Of a DNA stretch of 64,000 bases, positions 9,920-17,481 are shown in pieces. The notes under the pieces are model-generated. The model ran no database searches and was not told the DNA's origin. It saw only the letters and a program-made list of their open reading frames with translations. Source of the DNA: Fervidobacterium pennivorans (GTDB lineage Bacteria; Thermotogota; Thermotogae; Thermotogales; Fervidobacteriaceae); assembly GCF_001644665.1 (NCBI RefSeq), contig NZ_CP011393.1, positions 1,076,001 to 1,140,000 on the forward strand. The letters are read 5' to 3'. Positions within the stretch are counted from its first letter, which is position 1. Every line of letters begins with the position of its first letter. The translations under genes were made by a program, and so were the position numbers.

Positions 9920-10390
9920 TTATCTTTGCTTGATGAATCTATGAAGAATGTTTTCAAAAAGCCTCAGTATCTTTGTCCCAAACGCTTCCTTTGACTTATC
10001 AAGCGGCTCGACTTTGATAACATCAACTCCGAGTAATTTTGCAAAAAGCACGTCCGTAAAGACTTGGTCACCAATGACCAATACCTCTTCTTTTCGTTTA
10101 AGTTTCTGGTTGAGCTTCAATCTTACCTTAAAAGCAAAGGGCTTGAATGCACGCCAAATAACTGGGACTTCATAATCCAAGTTTCGCTTACGGCCGTTGG
10201 AAACGATATAAATTTCTGCGCCTTTTGATTTGAGATAATCAAATAATTTTGCAGCTTGTTCTGGAACATGTGTTGAACGCCATACGTTTATTGTATTGTC
10301 GAAATCAAACAGAAAAATCCTCTTTCCCGAGTTTAAAAGCTTATCAAAATCTATATCATGTATGGATTGCACCTTTTTGACTTTTGCCAA
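9920..10390 (-). CDS. YqeG family HAD phosphatase
   Basis: A 156-residue HAD-IIIA phosphatase. Motif I is FLFDFDNTINVW (the two Asp are nucleophile and acid/base), motif II is IYIVSNGRKRN, and motif III/IV is VLVIGDQVFTDVLFAKLLG. This pattern and length match YqeG of Bacillus, whose substrate is not firmly established. The start is taken as TTG at 10388-10390 because GAGGG lies six bases ahead and the sequence then begins with the usual basic stretch followed by SIHDIDFDKLL. It is the last gene of a three-gene minus-strand set with the sigma factor and NagD-like genes. Confidence 0.85.
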   Translation of the reverse strand: MAKVKKVQSIHDIDFDKLLNSGKRIFLFDFDNTINVWRSTHVPEQAAKLFDYLKSKGAEIYIVSNGRKRNLDYEVPVIWRAFKPFAFKVRLKLNQKLKRKEEVLVIGDQVFTDVLFAKLLGVDVIKVEPLDKSKEAFGTKILRLFENILHRFIKQR

Positions 10391-10422
10391 ACATATCCCT
10401 CGCTTTGTTTAATCTACGATGA

Positions 10423-11046
10423 TTACCCTTCCAAGAACGGAAGAATTGAAGCACTGAGTCTGCTTCTAATTATTCTCTTCACCTTCTGAATGGTATTGTC
10501 GACCTTTTTGAAGTTAACACCCACTTGCTCTTCTATCTCTTTGTAGCTATAACCATCCAACCAAAGCTCGAATATCTTAATCTCGTCTTCCTTCAGAGAT
10601 TCAAGAATCTCTTCATGAACTATGCTCAGAATTGTATTCCTAACAACATTCGTTGTTGTTGACGTATCGGCTACAAAATAATCTATCTGCTCATCGTCGA
10701 CGTCATCAAAGATTGAATCCATGCTTGTGGAGTCAGATAACATTTTGTTCTTCTTTCTGTTTTGGTAGGTTATAAATGTTTTGACTTCCGATTCTATGCT
10801 TCTCCATGCAAATGTAGAAAATGAACTTTTACCTGGTTCATAGTAGAATATGGCTTTGATGAGTCCTATCAGCCCGTTTTGAACGATATCATCAAATTCC
10901 GCCCAAGGAGCATAAAATTGTGAGGCTATCCTCACAACCATCGGATAAAATTTCTCTATGATAAGGTCCATCGCTTCCGTCAGACCACTTTGTGCAAGTT
11001 CTACAAGCTTTTCCGTAGGCTTACTCCTAAGTGCGTATTTTATCAT
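10423..11046 (-). CDS. RNA polymerase sigma-70 family factor (SigH-like)
   Basis: A 207-residue alternative sigma factor. Region 2 is clear: FDDIVQNGLIGLIKAIFYY with FSTFAWRSIESEVKTFI, the core-binding and -10 recognition helices. Region 4 lies at residues about 145-200 (EDEIKIFELWLDGYSYKEIEEQVG, then a helix-turn-helix). A low-complexity acidic linker at residues about 106-125 (SIFDDVDDEQIDYF) separates them. It is shorter than housekeeping sigma and lacks regions 1.1 and 3, as in SigH/Spo0H. No anti-sigma gene is adjacent. Its regulon cannot be told from the window; the promoters recognised here are sigma-70 like. Confidence 0.85.
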   Translation of the reverse strand: MIKYALRSKPTEKLVELAQSGLTEAMDLIIEKFYPMVVRIASQFYAPWAEFDDIVQNGLIGLIKAIFYYEPGKSSFSTFAWRSIESEVKTFITYQNRKKNKMLSDSTSMDSIFDDVDDEQIDYFVADTSTTTNVVRNTILSIVHEEILESLKEDEIKIFELWLDGYSYKEIEEQVGVNFKKVDNTIQKVKRIIRSRLSASILPFLEG

Positions 11047-11075
11047 CTAGGATACCCACCAAGTTCTTTTCTATG

Positions 11076-11927
11076 CTATATTCCACCAAGAAGGATATCG
11101 GCAAGCACACCAATATCCTTTGCGATTAGATGCGGTTTTATTGGACTTTTCTGAACTTGCTCCATATTAGCTTCTCCAGTGAGTACTAACACGGTCCAAG
11201 TCCCTGCTTGAATACCTGCAAGTATGTCTGTGTACAACCTATCTCCGACCATACAAGCCTCATTCTTGCCGACATTGTTGTGCCTAATTACCATCTCGAT
11301 TAACTTAGGTTCTGGTTTCCCAAAAATAATGTTGGGATAAACTCCTGACGCCTTTCTTACAGCGGATGCAATTGCACCTGCATCAGGAAGTGGCCCTTCA
11401 GATGAAGGACAATTGAGGTCGGGGTTAGTTACAACAAAGAGCGCACCTTTTGAAACAAATTGTGTGGCTTTCTTGATTTTTTCATATGTTAGAGTCTTAT
11501 CAAACGTTACAACGACCACTTCGGGGTCTTCTTCTACAACTGTGTGCCCAACTCTCTGAAATTCGTATTTTATATCATCCGTTCCAACAATGTACACACG
11601 CTTTGGACCGAATTCCTCTAAAAGATACTCAGCTGTCGCCACTCCTGCTGTAACTATTTGATTTCTGCCAAGCTTGATTCCCATCTCTTCAAATTCGTTG
11701 ATATAACTTTCTATCGTTCTATTGGAGTTGTTTGTAAGAAAAACTAGCTTTTTACCTAATCTTCCAAGAGCATCCACAAATTTTCGAGAACCTTCGAAAG
11801 GTTTTCCGCTTAGATAAAATGTCCCATCGATGTCAAGTATGAAAAGCTCGCAGTTTTTAATTCTTTCTTTTGCACCTTCCTTCAATTCCGCGTAAGGCTC
11901 ACTGAGGTTTTGATTTGCATTATCCAC
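11076..11927 (-). CDS. HAD-IIA family phosphatase (NagD/4-nitrophenylphosphatase-like)
   Basis: A 283-residue HAD-superfamily hydrolase. Motif I is LFILDIDGTFYLSGKPF, motif II is LVFLTNNSNRTIESYI, and a C2-type cap follows. Motif IV is ACMVGDRLYTDILAGIQAGTWTVLVLTGE near residues 235-260. GKPEPKLIE provides the conserved lysine. Members dephosphorylate small phosphorylated metabolites; the substrate here is unknown. The start is a GTG at 11925-11927 with GGAGGG seven bases ahead. First gene of the sigma-factor/yqeG set. Confidence 0.88.
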   Translation of the reverse strand: MDNANQNLSEPYAELKEGAKERIKNCELFILDIDGTFYLSGKPFEGSRKFVDALGRLGKKLVFLTNNSNRTIESYINEFEEMGIKLGRNQIVTAGVATAEYLLEEFGPKRVYIVGTDDIKYEFQRVGHTVVEEDPEVVVVTFDKTLTYEKIKKATQFVSKGALFVVTNPDLNCPSSEGPLPDAGAIASAVRKASGVYPNIIFGKPEPKLIEMVIRHNNVGKNEACMVGDRLYTDILAGIQAGTWTVLVLTGEANMEQVQKSPIKPHLIAKDIGVLADILLGGI

Positions 11928-11981
11928 GATTCATCCCTCCGAACTGTTTTAAAAACAATATCAGCAGTTGCTTTCTTGATT

Positions 11982-11990
11982 ATTATACCA
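11982..11990 (-). promoter_or_regulatory. Extended -10 promoter of the NagD-like/sigma/yqeG operon
   Basis: TGGTATAAT reads on the minus strand, 55 bases before the GTG start. The TG dinucleotide makes an extended -10, and no good -35 is visible. It is divergent from the extended -10 at 12027-12035. Confidence 0.6.
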
Positions 11991-12026
11991 CACTGAAGAA
12001 ACCTTTTGGTGAAATAACTATGTAAG

Positions 12027-12035
12027 TGGTATAAT
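12027..12035 (+). promoter_or_regulatory. Extended -10 promoter of the secreted protein gene
   Basis: TGGTATAAT lies about 140 bases before the ATG at 12178, with TTGGTG 18 bases upstream of the hexamer. The leader of about 135 bases shows no stable structure that I can see. Confidence 0.6.
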
Positions 12036-12177
12036 TGCTTAAGTTTAAGACGCACCTACGAAATGTTCAATTTGTTGAACGTTCCAACAAAAGAGAGAGT
12101 CTAAAAAGTGCTGGATGAAAAAAATAATTCCAAATTTTTCGATTCATCCATTTCAAATCTCTCGAGGAGGTGAAAAC

Positions 12178-13026
12178 ATGAAGAAACTGCGAACAATACT
12201 TGCTCTGAGTTTTCTAATCATCGCATTTAGTATCTCTTTGGCAGTGCAAAGTGGAGATTTCGTGGTGAGCATCGTACCACCACACAAGGAAGGATTGTTT
12301 GTTGAGTTTACCTCTATAGGTTACTCGTTTGGCAACTGGGAAATTTCTACACAACCACTGTTCGATATCGTAGGGGCTTTCAATCTCAAAATACGCTATT
12401 TCCCATCAGAATCCACAGTCTTCAACCTTGAAACATTCTTGTGGGATCCATTCTTTATTAACAAAGCATATCTTGGTGAGGCTGTGGACCCAAGCTTCCA
12501 AACATATATCCTTCTCAATATGGCACATATTCACAACAACACAATACTCGGACCGATAATCGTGCGTCCTTATCTGCAATCGGCACTTGCAACGATTTTC
12601 TTACCTGGTCAGTCTGAGTACGTTTCAGTTCTAGTGGCACGTGGTTTTTTGAGCAATGGAATCTTACTTAGCAAGGACTTTGAAGTTTTTGGACTACTGG
12701 AAGGTGGTATGTTGATAAATGTTTGGCAGTCACAAGCGCCGCCCGAAGATTGGCAGAGTGTTTTGGAAGAAGCAAGAAGGCAATCACAGTACGTGATGGC
12801 AAGATTTGGAGGCATATGGTATTACGACAGATACTCTGGAATAGAAATCGGGTATCGAATAACTTTGCACGGTCATGAGAGTCCACTCAGACTGATTCAG
12901 GGATACACTTTCACAGACTGGATTTATAATTACTTTAATGCTGTTTTTTACGCTAATCCAGATCAAAGAATTTCAATCCCATTCATAACGACGGATTATT
13001 ACCTCAGTTTTTCAACAAAGTTCTAA
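12178..13026 (+). CDS. Secreted protein of unknown function, possibly an outer-envelope beta barrel
   Basis: A 282-residue protein with a clear signal peptide (MKKLRTILALSFLIIAFSIS). The mature part is rich in aromatic residues and short amphipathic stretches, for example FVEFTSIGYSFGNWEI, and ends with YYLSFSTKF, a terminal Phe as in many outer-membrane barrels. Thermotogota have an outer sheath, so a toga-associated barrel is plausible, but I recognise no family. The ATG at 12178 is chosen because CGAGGAGGTG precedes it and the signal peptide begins there. It is a single-gene unit between the NagD-like operon and the hydrogenase genes. Confidence 0.75.
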   Translation: MKKLRTILALSFLIIAFSISLAVQSGDFVVSIVPPHKEGLFVEFTSIGYSFGNWEISTQPLFDIVGAFNLKIRYFPSESTVFNLETFLWDPFFINKAYLGEAVDPSFQTYILLNMAHIHNNTILGPIIVRPYLQSALATIFLPGQSEYVSVLVARGFLSNGILLSKDFEVFGLLEGGMLINVWQSQAPPEDWQSVLEEARRQSQYVMARFGGIWYYDRYSGIEIGYRITLHGHESPLRLIQGYTFTDWIYNYFNAVFYANPDQRISIPFITTDYYLSFSTKF

Positions 13027-13164
13027 TCGCAGTTGCGGTAACACATGTGAAAAATATGATTTTTTCTTTGTTTTGCATGTTCTCAAAAATAGCAATTAGG
13101 ACTGAATTTCAAAATATAAAACAGAAATTCTCTCATTTTCTTTTCGAATTTTAGTATTTGTCAC

Positions 13165-13193
13165 TTGTGAAATTTTTACTTATGTGGTAGAAT
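13165..13193 (+). promoter_or_regulatory. Promoter of the first hydrogenase gene
   Basis: TTGTGA at 13165-13170 and TAGAAT at 13188-13193 are 17 bases apart, 47 bases before the ATG. The leader is short, unlike that of the second hydrogenase gene. The preceding stretch 13027-13164 holds no gene. Confidence 0.6.
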
Positions 13194-13240
13194 AGCATTA
13201 GACTTATTCTTTGCTATCATTATACGGAGGTGGGTGGCCG

Positions 13241-15007
13241 ATGGTAACTATCTATATCAACGACAAACCTTATCAAGTTCCAGAAAACAAAACAGTGCTT
13301 GAAGCTGCGGCAGATTTAGGTTTCAAAATTCCAACCCTTTGTCACCATCCCGAACTCGAACCAATTGGAGCTTGTAGAATATGTGTTGTTGAAATTGAGG
13401 GGGCAAGAACGCTCCAACCTGCTTGTACAACAAAAGTTGCCGATGGAATGAAGATAAAGACAAACACGGAAAGAGTAGAAAGCGCAGTCAAGTTCAACCT
13501 TTCTTTGATAATGTCGAACCATCCCCACGAATGTATGTACTGTGAAGCAGATGGGCGCTGTGAACTTCAAAAACTTGTTCACATGTACGATGTTCAACCT
13601 ATATTTGGTGTAAATGTTAACATAGAAAAAGAAATAGATATGAGTAGCCCTTCTGTTCACAGAGACCTGTCCAAGTGTATTAAGTGTCAGAGATGTGTGA
13701 GAGTGTGTAGTGAAATACAGGGTATGAACATATACTCAATGATTGAACGTGGTTACGAATCCCTACCAGAGACAGAATTCGGCGTCCCACTTTACGAAAC
13801 TGACTGTATAAGCTGCGGTCAGTGTGCCAACTTGTGTCCAGTAGGAGCTATTTACGAAGCACCAGACTGGAAGAAAGTTTGGAAAATGCTAAACAGCAAG
13901 GAACCCGGCAAAGTTTACGTTGCACAAACAGCTCCATCTGTCAGGGTTGCAATAGGTGAAGAATTTGGCATGGAACCCGGAAGCATAAGCACAGGGAAGA
14001 TGGTTGCTGCACTTAGAAGACTTGGTTTCGACTATGTATTTGATACAAACTTCGCAGCTGACCTTACAATTATGGAAGAGGGTTACGAACTCATTGGAAG
14101 GCTCCAAAACGGCGGTAAGTTCCCAATGTTCACAAGCTGCTGCCCTGGTTGGGTAAACGAAATGGAGAAAGAATGGCCCGAACTCAGAGAACACCTCTCA
14201 ACGGCAAAGTCCCCACAACAGATGATGAGTAGTGTTGTCAAAACATACTTTGCACAAAAGATAGGTGTGAAACCTGAAGATATAGTTATGGTATCAATTA
14301 TGCCATGTACAGCTAAGAAAGACGAAATAACAAGACCACAACAATTGGTCGACGGTATCAAAGTAACGGATTACGTCATTACAACAAGAGAACTCGGAAA
14401 GCTCATTAAACTCAAAGGTATACCATTCGTAAATCTTCCAGAAGAACAGTATGATAGCCCACTTGGAACATCAACAGGTGCTGCTGCGCTCTTTGGTGTG
14501 ACTGGTGGTGTTATGGAAGCAGCTCTCAGAACAGCTTACGAAGTTTTGACAGGCGAGAAATTACCGAAACTTGTGTTCGAAAGCGTACGAGGCCTGGATG
14601 GTGTAAGAGAAGCAGAAATTGATATCAATGGAAGAAAACTCAAAGTAGCTATTGCACACGGTATGGCAAGTGTGAAAAAATTGCTGAGAGAAATGAAAGA
14701 AGGGAAACGATACTACGACTTTGTCGAGATAATGGCGTGTCTTGGTGGTTGTATCGGTGGCGGTGGACAACCGAAGAGCCTTGACCCAGATATTCTTAAG
14801 AAACGTGCACAAGCTATTTACACCATTGACGAACTCAGCGTACTGAGAAGGTCACATGAAAACCCAGATATCATAAAACTCTACGAAGAATTCTTAGAAA
14901 AACCGAACAGCCACATCGCACACCACTTGTTGCATACACACTACACCGATAGGTCAAGAGCCGTCAGGAAGGCTCAACAACAAAAAGAGGTTGAAAAGGT
15001 TAACTAA
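13241..15007 (+). CDS. hydA: [FeFe] hydrogenase, CpI-like, first copy
   Basis: A 588-residue group A [FeFe] hydrogenase that reduces protons to H2 with electrons from ferredoxin. Domains in order: an N-terminal [2Fe-2S] domain (Cys34, 45, 48, 62); a His-ligated [4Fe-4S] motif HPHECMYCEADGRC; two ferredoxin clusters (CIKCQRCVRVC and CISCGQCANLCP); then the H-cluster domain. H-cluster loops: TSCCPGW with Cys300/301, MPCTAKKDE with Cys356, and MACLGGCIGGGGQP with Cys500/504. These are one residue off the numbering of Clostridium pasteurianum CpI, and all ligands are present. The small-subunit tail HIAHHLLHTHYTDR follows. No HydB/HydC (bifurcating) partners are in the window, so it is probably ferredoxin-linked. 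ACGGAGGTGG decides the start at 13241. Confidence 0.95.
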   Translation: MVTIYINDKPYQVPENKTVLEAAADLGFKIPTLCHHPELEPIGACRICVVEIEGARTLQPACTTKVADGMKIKTNTERVESAVKFNLSLIMSNHPHECMYCEADGRCELQKLVHMYDVQPIFGVNVNIEKEIDMSSPSVHRDLSKCIKCQRCVRVCSEIQGMNIYSMIERGYESLPETEFGVPLYETDCISCGQCANLCPVGAIYEAPDWKKVWKMLNSKEPGKVYVAQTAPSVRVAIGEEFGMEPGSISTGKMVAALRRLGFDYVFDTNFAADLTIMEEGYELIGRLQNGGKFPMFTSCCPGWVNEMEKEWPELREHLSTAKSPQQMMSSVVKTYFAQKIGVKPEDIVMVSIMPCTAKKDEITRPQQLVDGIKVTDYVITTRELGKLIKLKGIPFVNLPEEQYDSPLGTSTGAAALFGVTGGVMEAALRTAYEVLTGEKLPKLVFESVRGLDGVREAEIDINGRKLKVAIAHGMASVKKLLREMKEGKRYYDFVEIMACLGGCIGGGGQPKSLDPDILKKRAQAIYTIDELSVLRRSHENPDIIKLYEEFLEKPNSHIAHHLLHTHYTDRSRAVRKAQQQKEVEKVN

Positions 15008-15022
15008 AACTTACGCTTAGAA

Positions 15023-15055
15023 GCGCTGGTGTGCTTTACGCACACCAGCTTTTTT
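15023..15055 (+). terminator. Terminator after the first hydrogenase gene
   Basis: A perfect 10-bp stem (GCTGGTGTGC at 15025-15034 with 15040-15049) around a 5-base loop is followed by six T. It separates the two hydA genes into different transcription units. Confidence 0.95.
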
Positions 15056-15148
15056 GTTATCCGAAGGAGAAAAAGTGAAAAAATACACAAAGTTATCATA
15101 CATTTTCCAATATTGGTCTTTTTCTAAAAATAAGTCCAAAATTTCAAC

Positions 15149-15178
15149 TTGTATACTCATATGTTTTTGTGTTATAAT
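15149..15178 (+). promoter_or_regulatory. Promoter of the second hydrogenase/maturase operon
   Basis: TTGTAT at 15149-15154 and TATAAT at 15173-15178 are 18 bases apart. Transcription starting near 15185 would give a leader of about 240 nucleotides before the second hydA. Confidence 0.7.
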
Positions 15179-15184
15179 ATTTAC

Positions 15185-15424
15185 GACATGTGAATATTTT
15201 CGCTAAGTGTTTGTTTGTGCTTTCTGAGGTGAAGGAGCGAATTGCTCTGACACCAAGGAAAGAGGGATGGAGATTATATCGTAAAGCAAAACTTTGTATT
15301 GAGCAATAATGGCTTGCACTGTACAAACATAGTTGGGCTTTATTAAAATCAATTCGTCCCTCTTTCCTTGGGTAAAGGAAAGAGGGATTTTTGTTTTTAG
15401 CTCCGCTATGAAAGGAGGGGTACC
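15185..15424 (+). ncRNA. Putative riboswitch/attenuator leader of the second hydrogenase gene
   Basis: The leader contains three mutually exclusive pairing segments: A at 15253-15267, B at 15357-15371 and C at 15375-15387. A pairs with B over 15 bp without mismatch. B (15357-15369) pairs with C over 13 bp without mismatch, and that hairpin is followed by a T-rich tract. A and C are direct repeats of AAGGAAAGAGGGA. Upstream, 15220-15262 can fold into a three-helix hairpin: CTTTC with GAAAG, GGTG with CACC, and GAGC with GCTC, separated by two symmetric UGA/AAG internal loops in opposite orientation. That hairpin uses the 5' half of A, so its formation would free B for the terminator. This is switch architecture by inspection; the ligand or protein is unknown and I recognise no known riboswitch class. 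Confidence 0.75.
15357..15399 (+). terminator. Conditional terminator in the second hydA leader
   Basis: A 13-bp perfect stem (15357-15369 with 15375-15387), a 5-base GGGTA loop and TTTTTGTTTTT at 15388-15398. It ends about 25 bases before the ATG, so it would switch the whole downstream operon rather than end an upstream gene. The alternative partner is segment A at 15253-15267. Confidence 0.85.
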
Positions 15425-17191
15425 ATGGTTACAATTTATATCAACGGTAACAAACATGAGGTTGAAGAAGGGAAAACAATACTTGAAGTAGCGTCACAAC
15501 TTGGATATCACATACCCACCCTGTGTCATCATCCTGAACTCCAGCCCATCGGAGCTTGTAGAATTTGTGTTGTAGAGGTCGAGGGATTCAAGACGCTTCA
15601 GCCCGCATGCGCAACCAAAGTTGCCGATGGAATGGTAATACGGACAAACACAGAACGTGTTGAAAATGCAGTCAAGCTGAACCTTGAATTGGTTATGGCA
15701 AACCATCCACACGAATGTATGTATTGTGAAGCTGATGGTAGGTGTGAACTCCAAAAACTTGTCCATATGTACGATGTTCAACCTATCTTTGGGATTTCTG
15801 TTAGTTTCCCTAAGTATATAGACACAAGCAGTCCATCGATTCACAGAGACCTAACAAAATGTATAAAATGTCAGCGGTGTGTACGCGTGTGTAGTGAGAT
15901 ACAAGGCATGAACATATATTCTATGATAGAGCGAGGATATGAAACAGTCCCAGAAACAGAATTTGGATTGCCTGTTTATGAAACGAACTGTATCAGTTGT
16001 GGGCAATGCGCTTACTTGTGTCCCGTTGGGGCAATATACGAAGCTCCAACTTGGAAAAAACTACTACACATGCTTGAAAACAAAAACGGAAAGGTGTTTA
16101 TAGCACAGACTGCTCCTTCGGTGAGAGTGGCAATCGGAGAGGAATTTGGCATGGAACCAGGAACTGTGAGTACTGGAAAGATGGTTGCGGCACTTAGAAG
16201 ATTAGGCTTTGACTACGTTTTTGATACAAATTTCGGAGCGGACTTAACGATAATGGAAGAAGCACACGAACTTCTCCATAGACTAACAAAAGGCGGAGTA
16301 TTACCTATGTTCACAAGCTGTTGTCCGGGTTGGGTAAACATGGTTGAAAAAGAGTTTCCGGAGTTCATACCAAACCTATCGACAACAAAATCTCCAATGC
16401 AAATAATGAGTAGTACTCGCGAGTATTTTGCAAAGAAACTTGGAGTCGCACCTGAAAATATCGTTATGGTAGCTGTTATGCCGTGCACAGCAAAAAAAGA
16501 TGAGATAGAGCGCTCTCAACACGTTGTAAACGGCATAAAAGTTACAGACTATGTTATAACAACCCGTGAGTTTGCAAAGATGCTAAAGCTTAAAGGTATT
16601 TCATTTGTAAATCTTCCGGAGGAAAAGCATGACAGCCCACTTGGTGCCTCTTCAGGTGCGGGTGCTATATTCGGTGTCACTGGTGGTGTTATGGAAGCCG
16701 CACTGAGGACTGCTTACGAAAAATTCACAGGTGAGAAATTGCCAAGGCTTGTCTTTTCTGAAGTTAGAGGTTTGGATGGGATTAGGGAAGCAGAAGTTGA
16801 TTTCAAAACAAGAAAACTTAAGGTTGCAATTGTAAACGGAACCGGAAATGCTAAAAAGTTGCTGAAGGAAATCAAGGAAGGAAAGAGAAATTATGATTTT
16901 GTTGAAGTCATGGCTTGTATGGGAGGTTGTATCGGTGGTGGTGGTCAACCCAAGAGTTTAGATCCTGATATTATTAAGAAGCGTGCCAGAGCCATCTATA
17001 GTATAGACGAAATGAGCGTTATCAGACGCTCACACGAAAACCCAGAAATTATTCAACTTTATGAAGAATTCATAGGAGAACCTAACGGTCACATAGCTCA
17101 CCATTATCTCCATACTTACTATACGGACAGGTCAAAAGCAAAAAGAAGACAAGAGAAAAGTTCAGTAGAAAAATCAGCTGGAGGGAAATAA
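15425..17191 (+). CDS. hydA: [FeFe] hydrogenase, CpI-like, second copy
   Basis: A 588-residue close paralogue of the first copy with identical domain order: [2Fe-2S] N-domain, His-ligated [4Fe-4S], two ferredoxin clusters, H-cluster domain and small-subunit tail. H-cluster loops are intact: TSCCPGW with Cys299/300, MPCTAKKDE with Cys354, and MACMGGCIGGGGQP with Cys498/502. Differences from the first copy cluster in surface stretches, such as the loop after the H-cluster-proximal Cys pair and the C-terminal tail. AAAGGAGGGG precedes the ATG. It heads an operon with the TM1266-like gene, hydG, the 88-residue gene and hydE, and sits behind the attenuator-like leader. This copy is therefore the one expressed with the maturases. 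Confidence 0.95.
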   Translation: MVTIYINGNKHEVEEGKTILEVASQLGYHIPTLCHHPELQPIGACRICVVEVEGFKTLQPACATKVADGMVIRTNTERVENAVKLNLELVMANHPHECMYCEADGRCELQKLVHMYDVQPIFGISVSFPKYIDTSSPSIHRDLTKCIKCQRCVRVCSEIQGMNIYSMIERGYETVPETEFGLPVYETNCISCGQCAYLCPVGAIYEAPTWKKLLHMLENKNGKVFIAQTAPSVRVAIGEEFGMEPGTVSTGKMVAALRRLGFDYVFDTNFGADLTIMEEAHELLHRLTKGGVLPMFTSCCPGWVNMVEKEFPEFIPNLSTTKSPMQIMSSTREYFAKKLGVAPENIVMVAVMPCTAKKDEIERSQHVVNGIKVTDYVITTREFAKMLKLKGISFVNLPEEKHDSPLGASSGAGAIFGVTGGVMEAALRTAYEKFTGEKLPRLVFSEVRGLDGIREAEVDFKTRKLKVAIVNGTGNAKKLLKEIKEGKRNYDFVEVMACMGGCIGGGGQPKSLDPDIIKKRARAIYSIDEMSVIRRSHENPEIIQLYEEFIGEPNGHIAHHYLHTYYTDRSKAKRRQEKSSVEKSAGGK

Positions 17192-17446
17192 ATGGAAGAA
17201 AAGAAGGAAAGATACTACACGGTTGACATAATTGTCCATGACAGAGAAAATGCTTATTCTAAAGTGAATGAGCTTCTCCATCAATACGCAGATATTATCA
17301 AACTCAGGGTAGGGTATCCGGTTCCTGATGAAAATATAGCCATCGTGTTTCTTATAGTTAGAACAACAAACGACAATGTCGGAGCATTTACGGGAAAATT
17401 GGGGAATATAAAAGGTGTGAAAGTGAAAAGTGTGGCTGTAAACTAA
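17192..17446 (+). CDS. TM1266-like putative hydrogenase system regulator
   Basis: An 84-residue protein with the pattern of the TM1266 family (ACT/NikR C-terminal-like ferredoxin fold), a family regularly found beside [FeFe] hydrogenase maturases and called a putative iron-only hydrogenase regulator. Seen: YYTVDIIVHDRENAYSKVNELLHQY, then IKLRVGYPVPDENIAIVFLIV and GNIKGVKVKSVAV, the expected beta-alpha-beta repeats. It has no DNA-binding domain, so regulation would be by binding a small molecule or another protein. Its ATG follows the hydA stop without a gap; the ribosome binding site GGAGGG lies inside the end of hydA. Confidence 0.82.
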   Translation: MEEKKERYYTVDIIVHDRENAYSKVNELLHQYADIIKLRVGYPVPDENIAIVFLIVRTTNDNVGAFTGKLGNIKGVKVKSVAVN

Positions 17447-17481
17447 GGATATTAAATCGATTAAATTCGGAGGTGGCAAGT

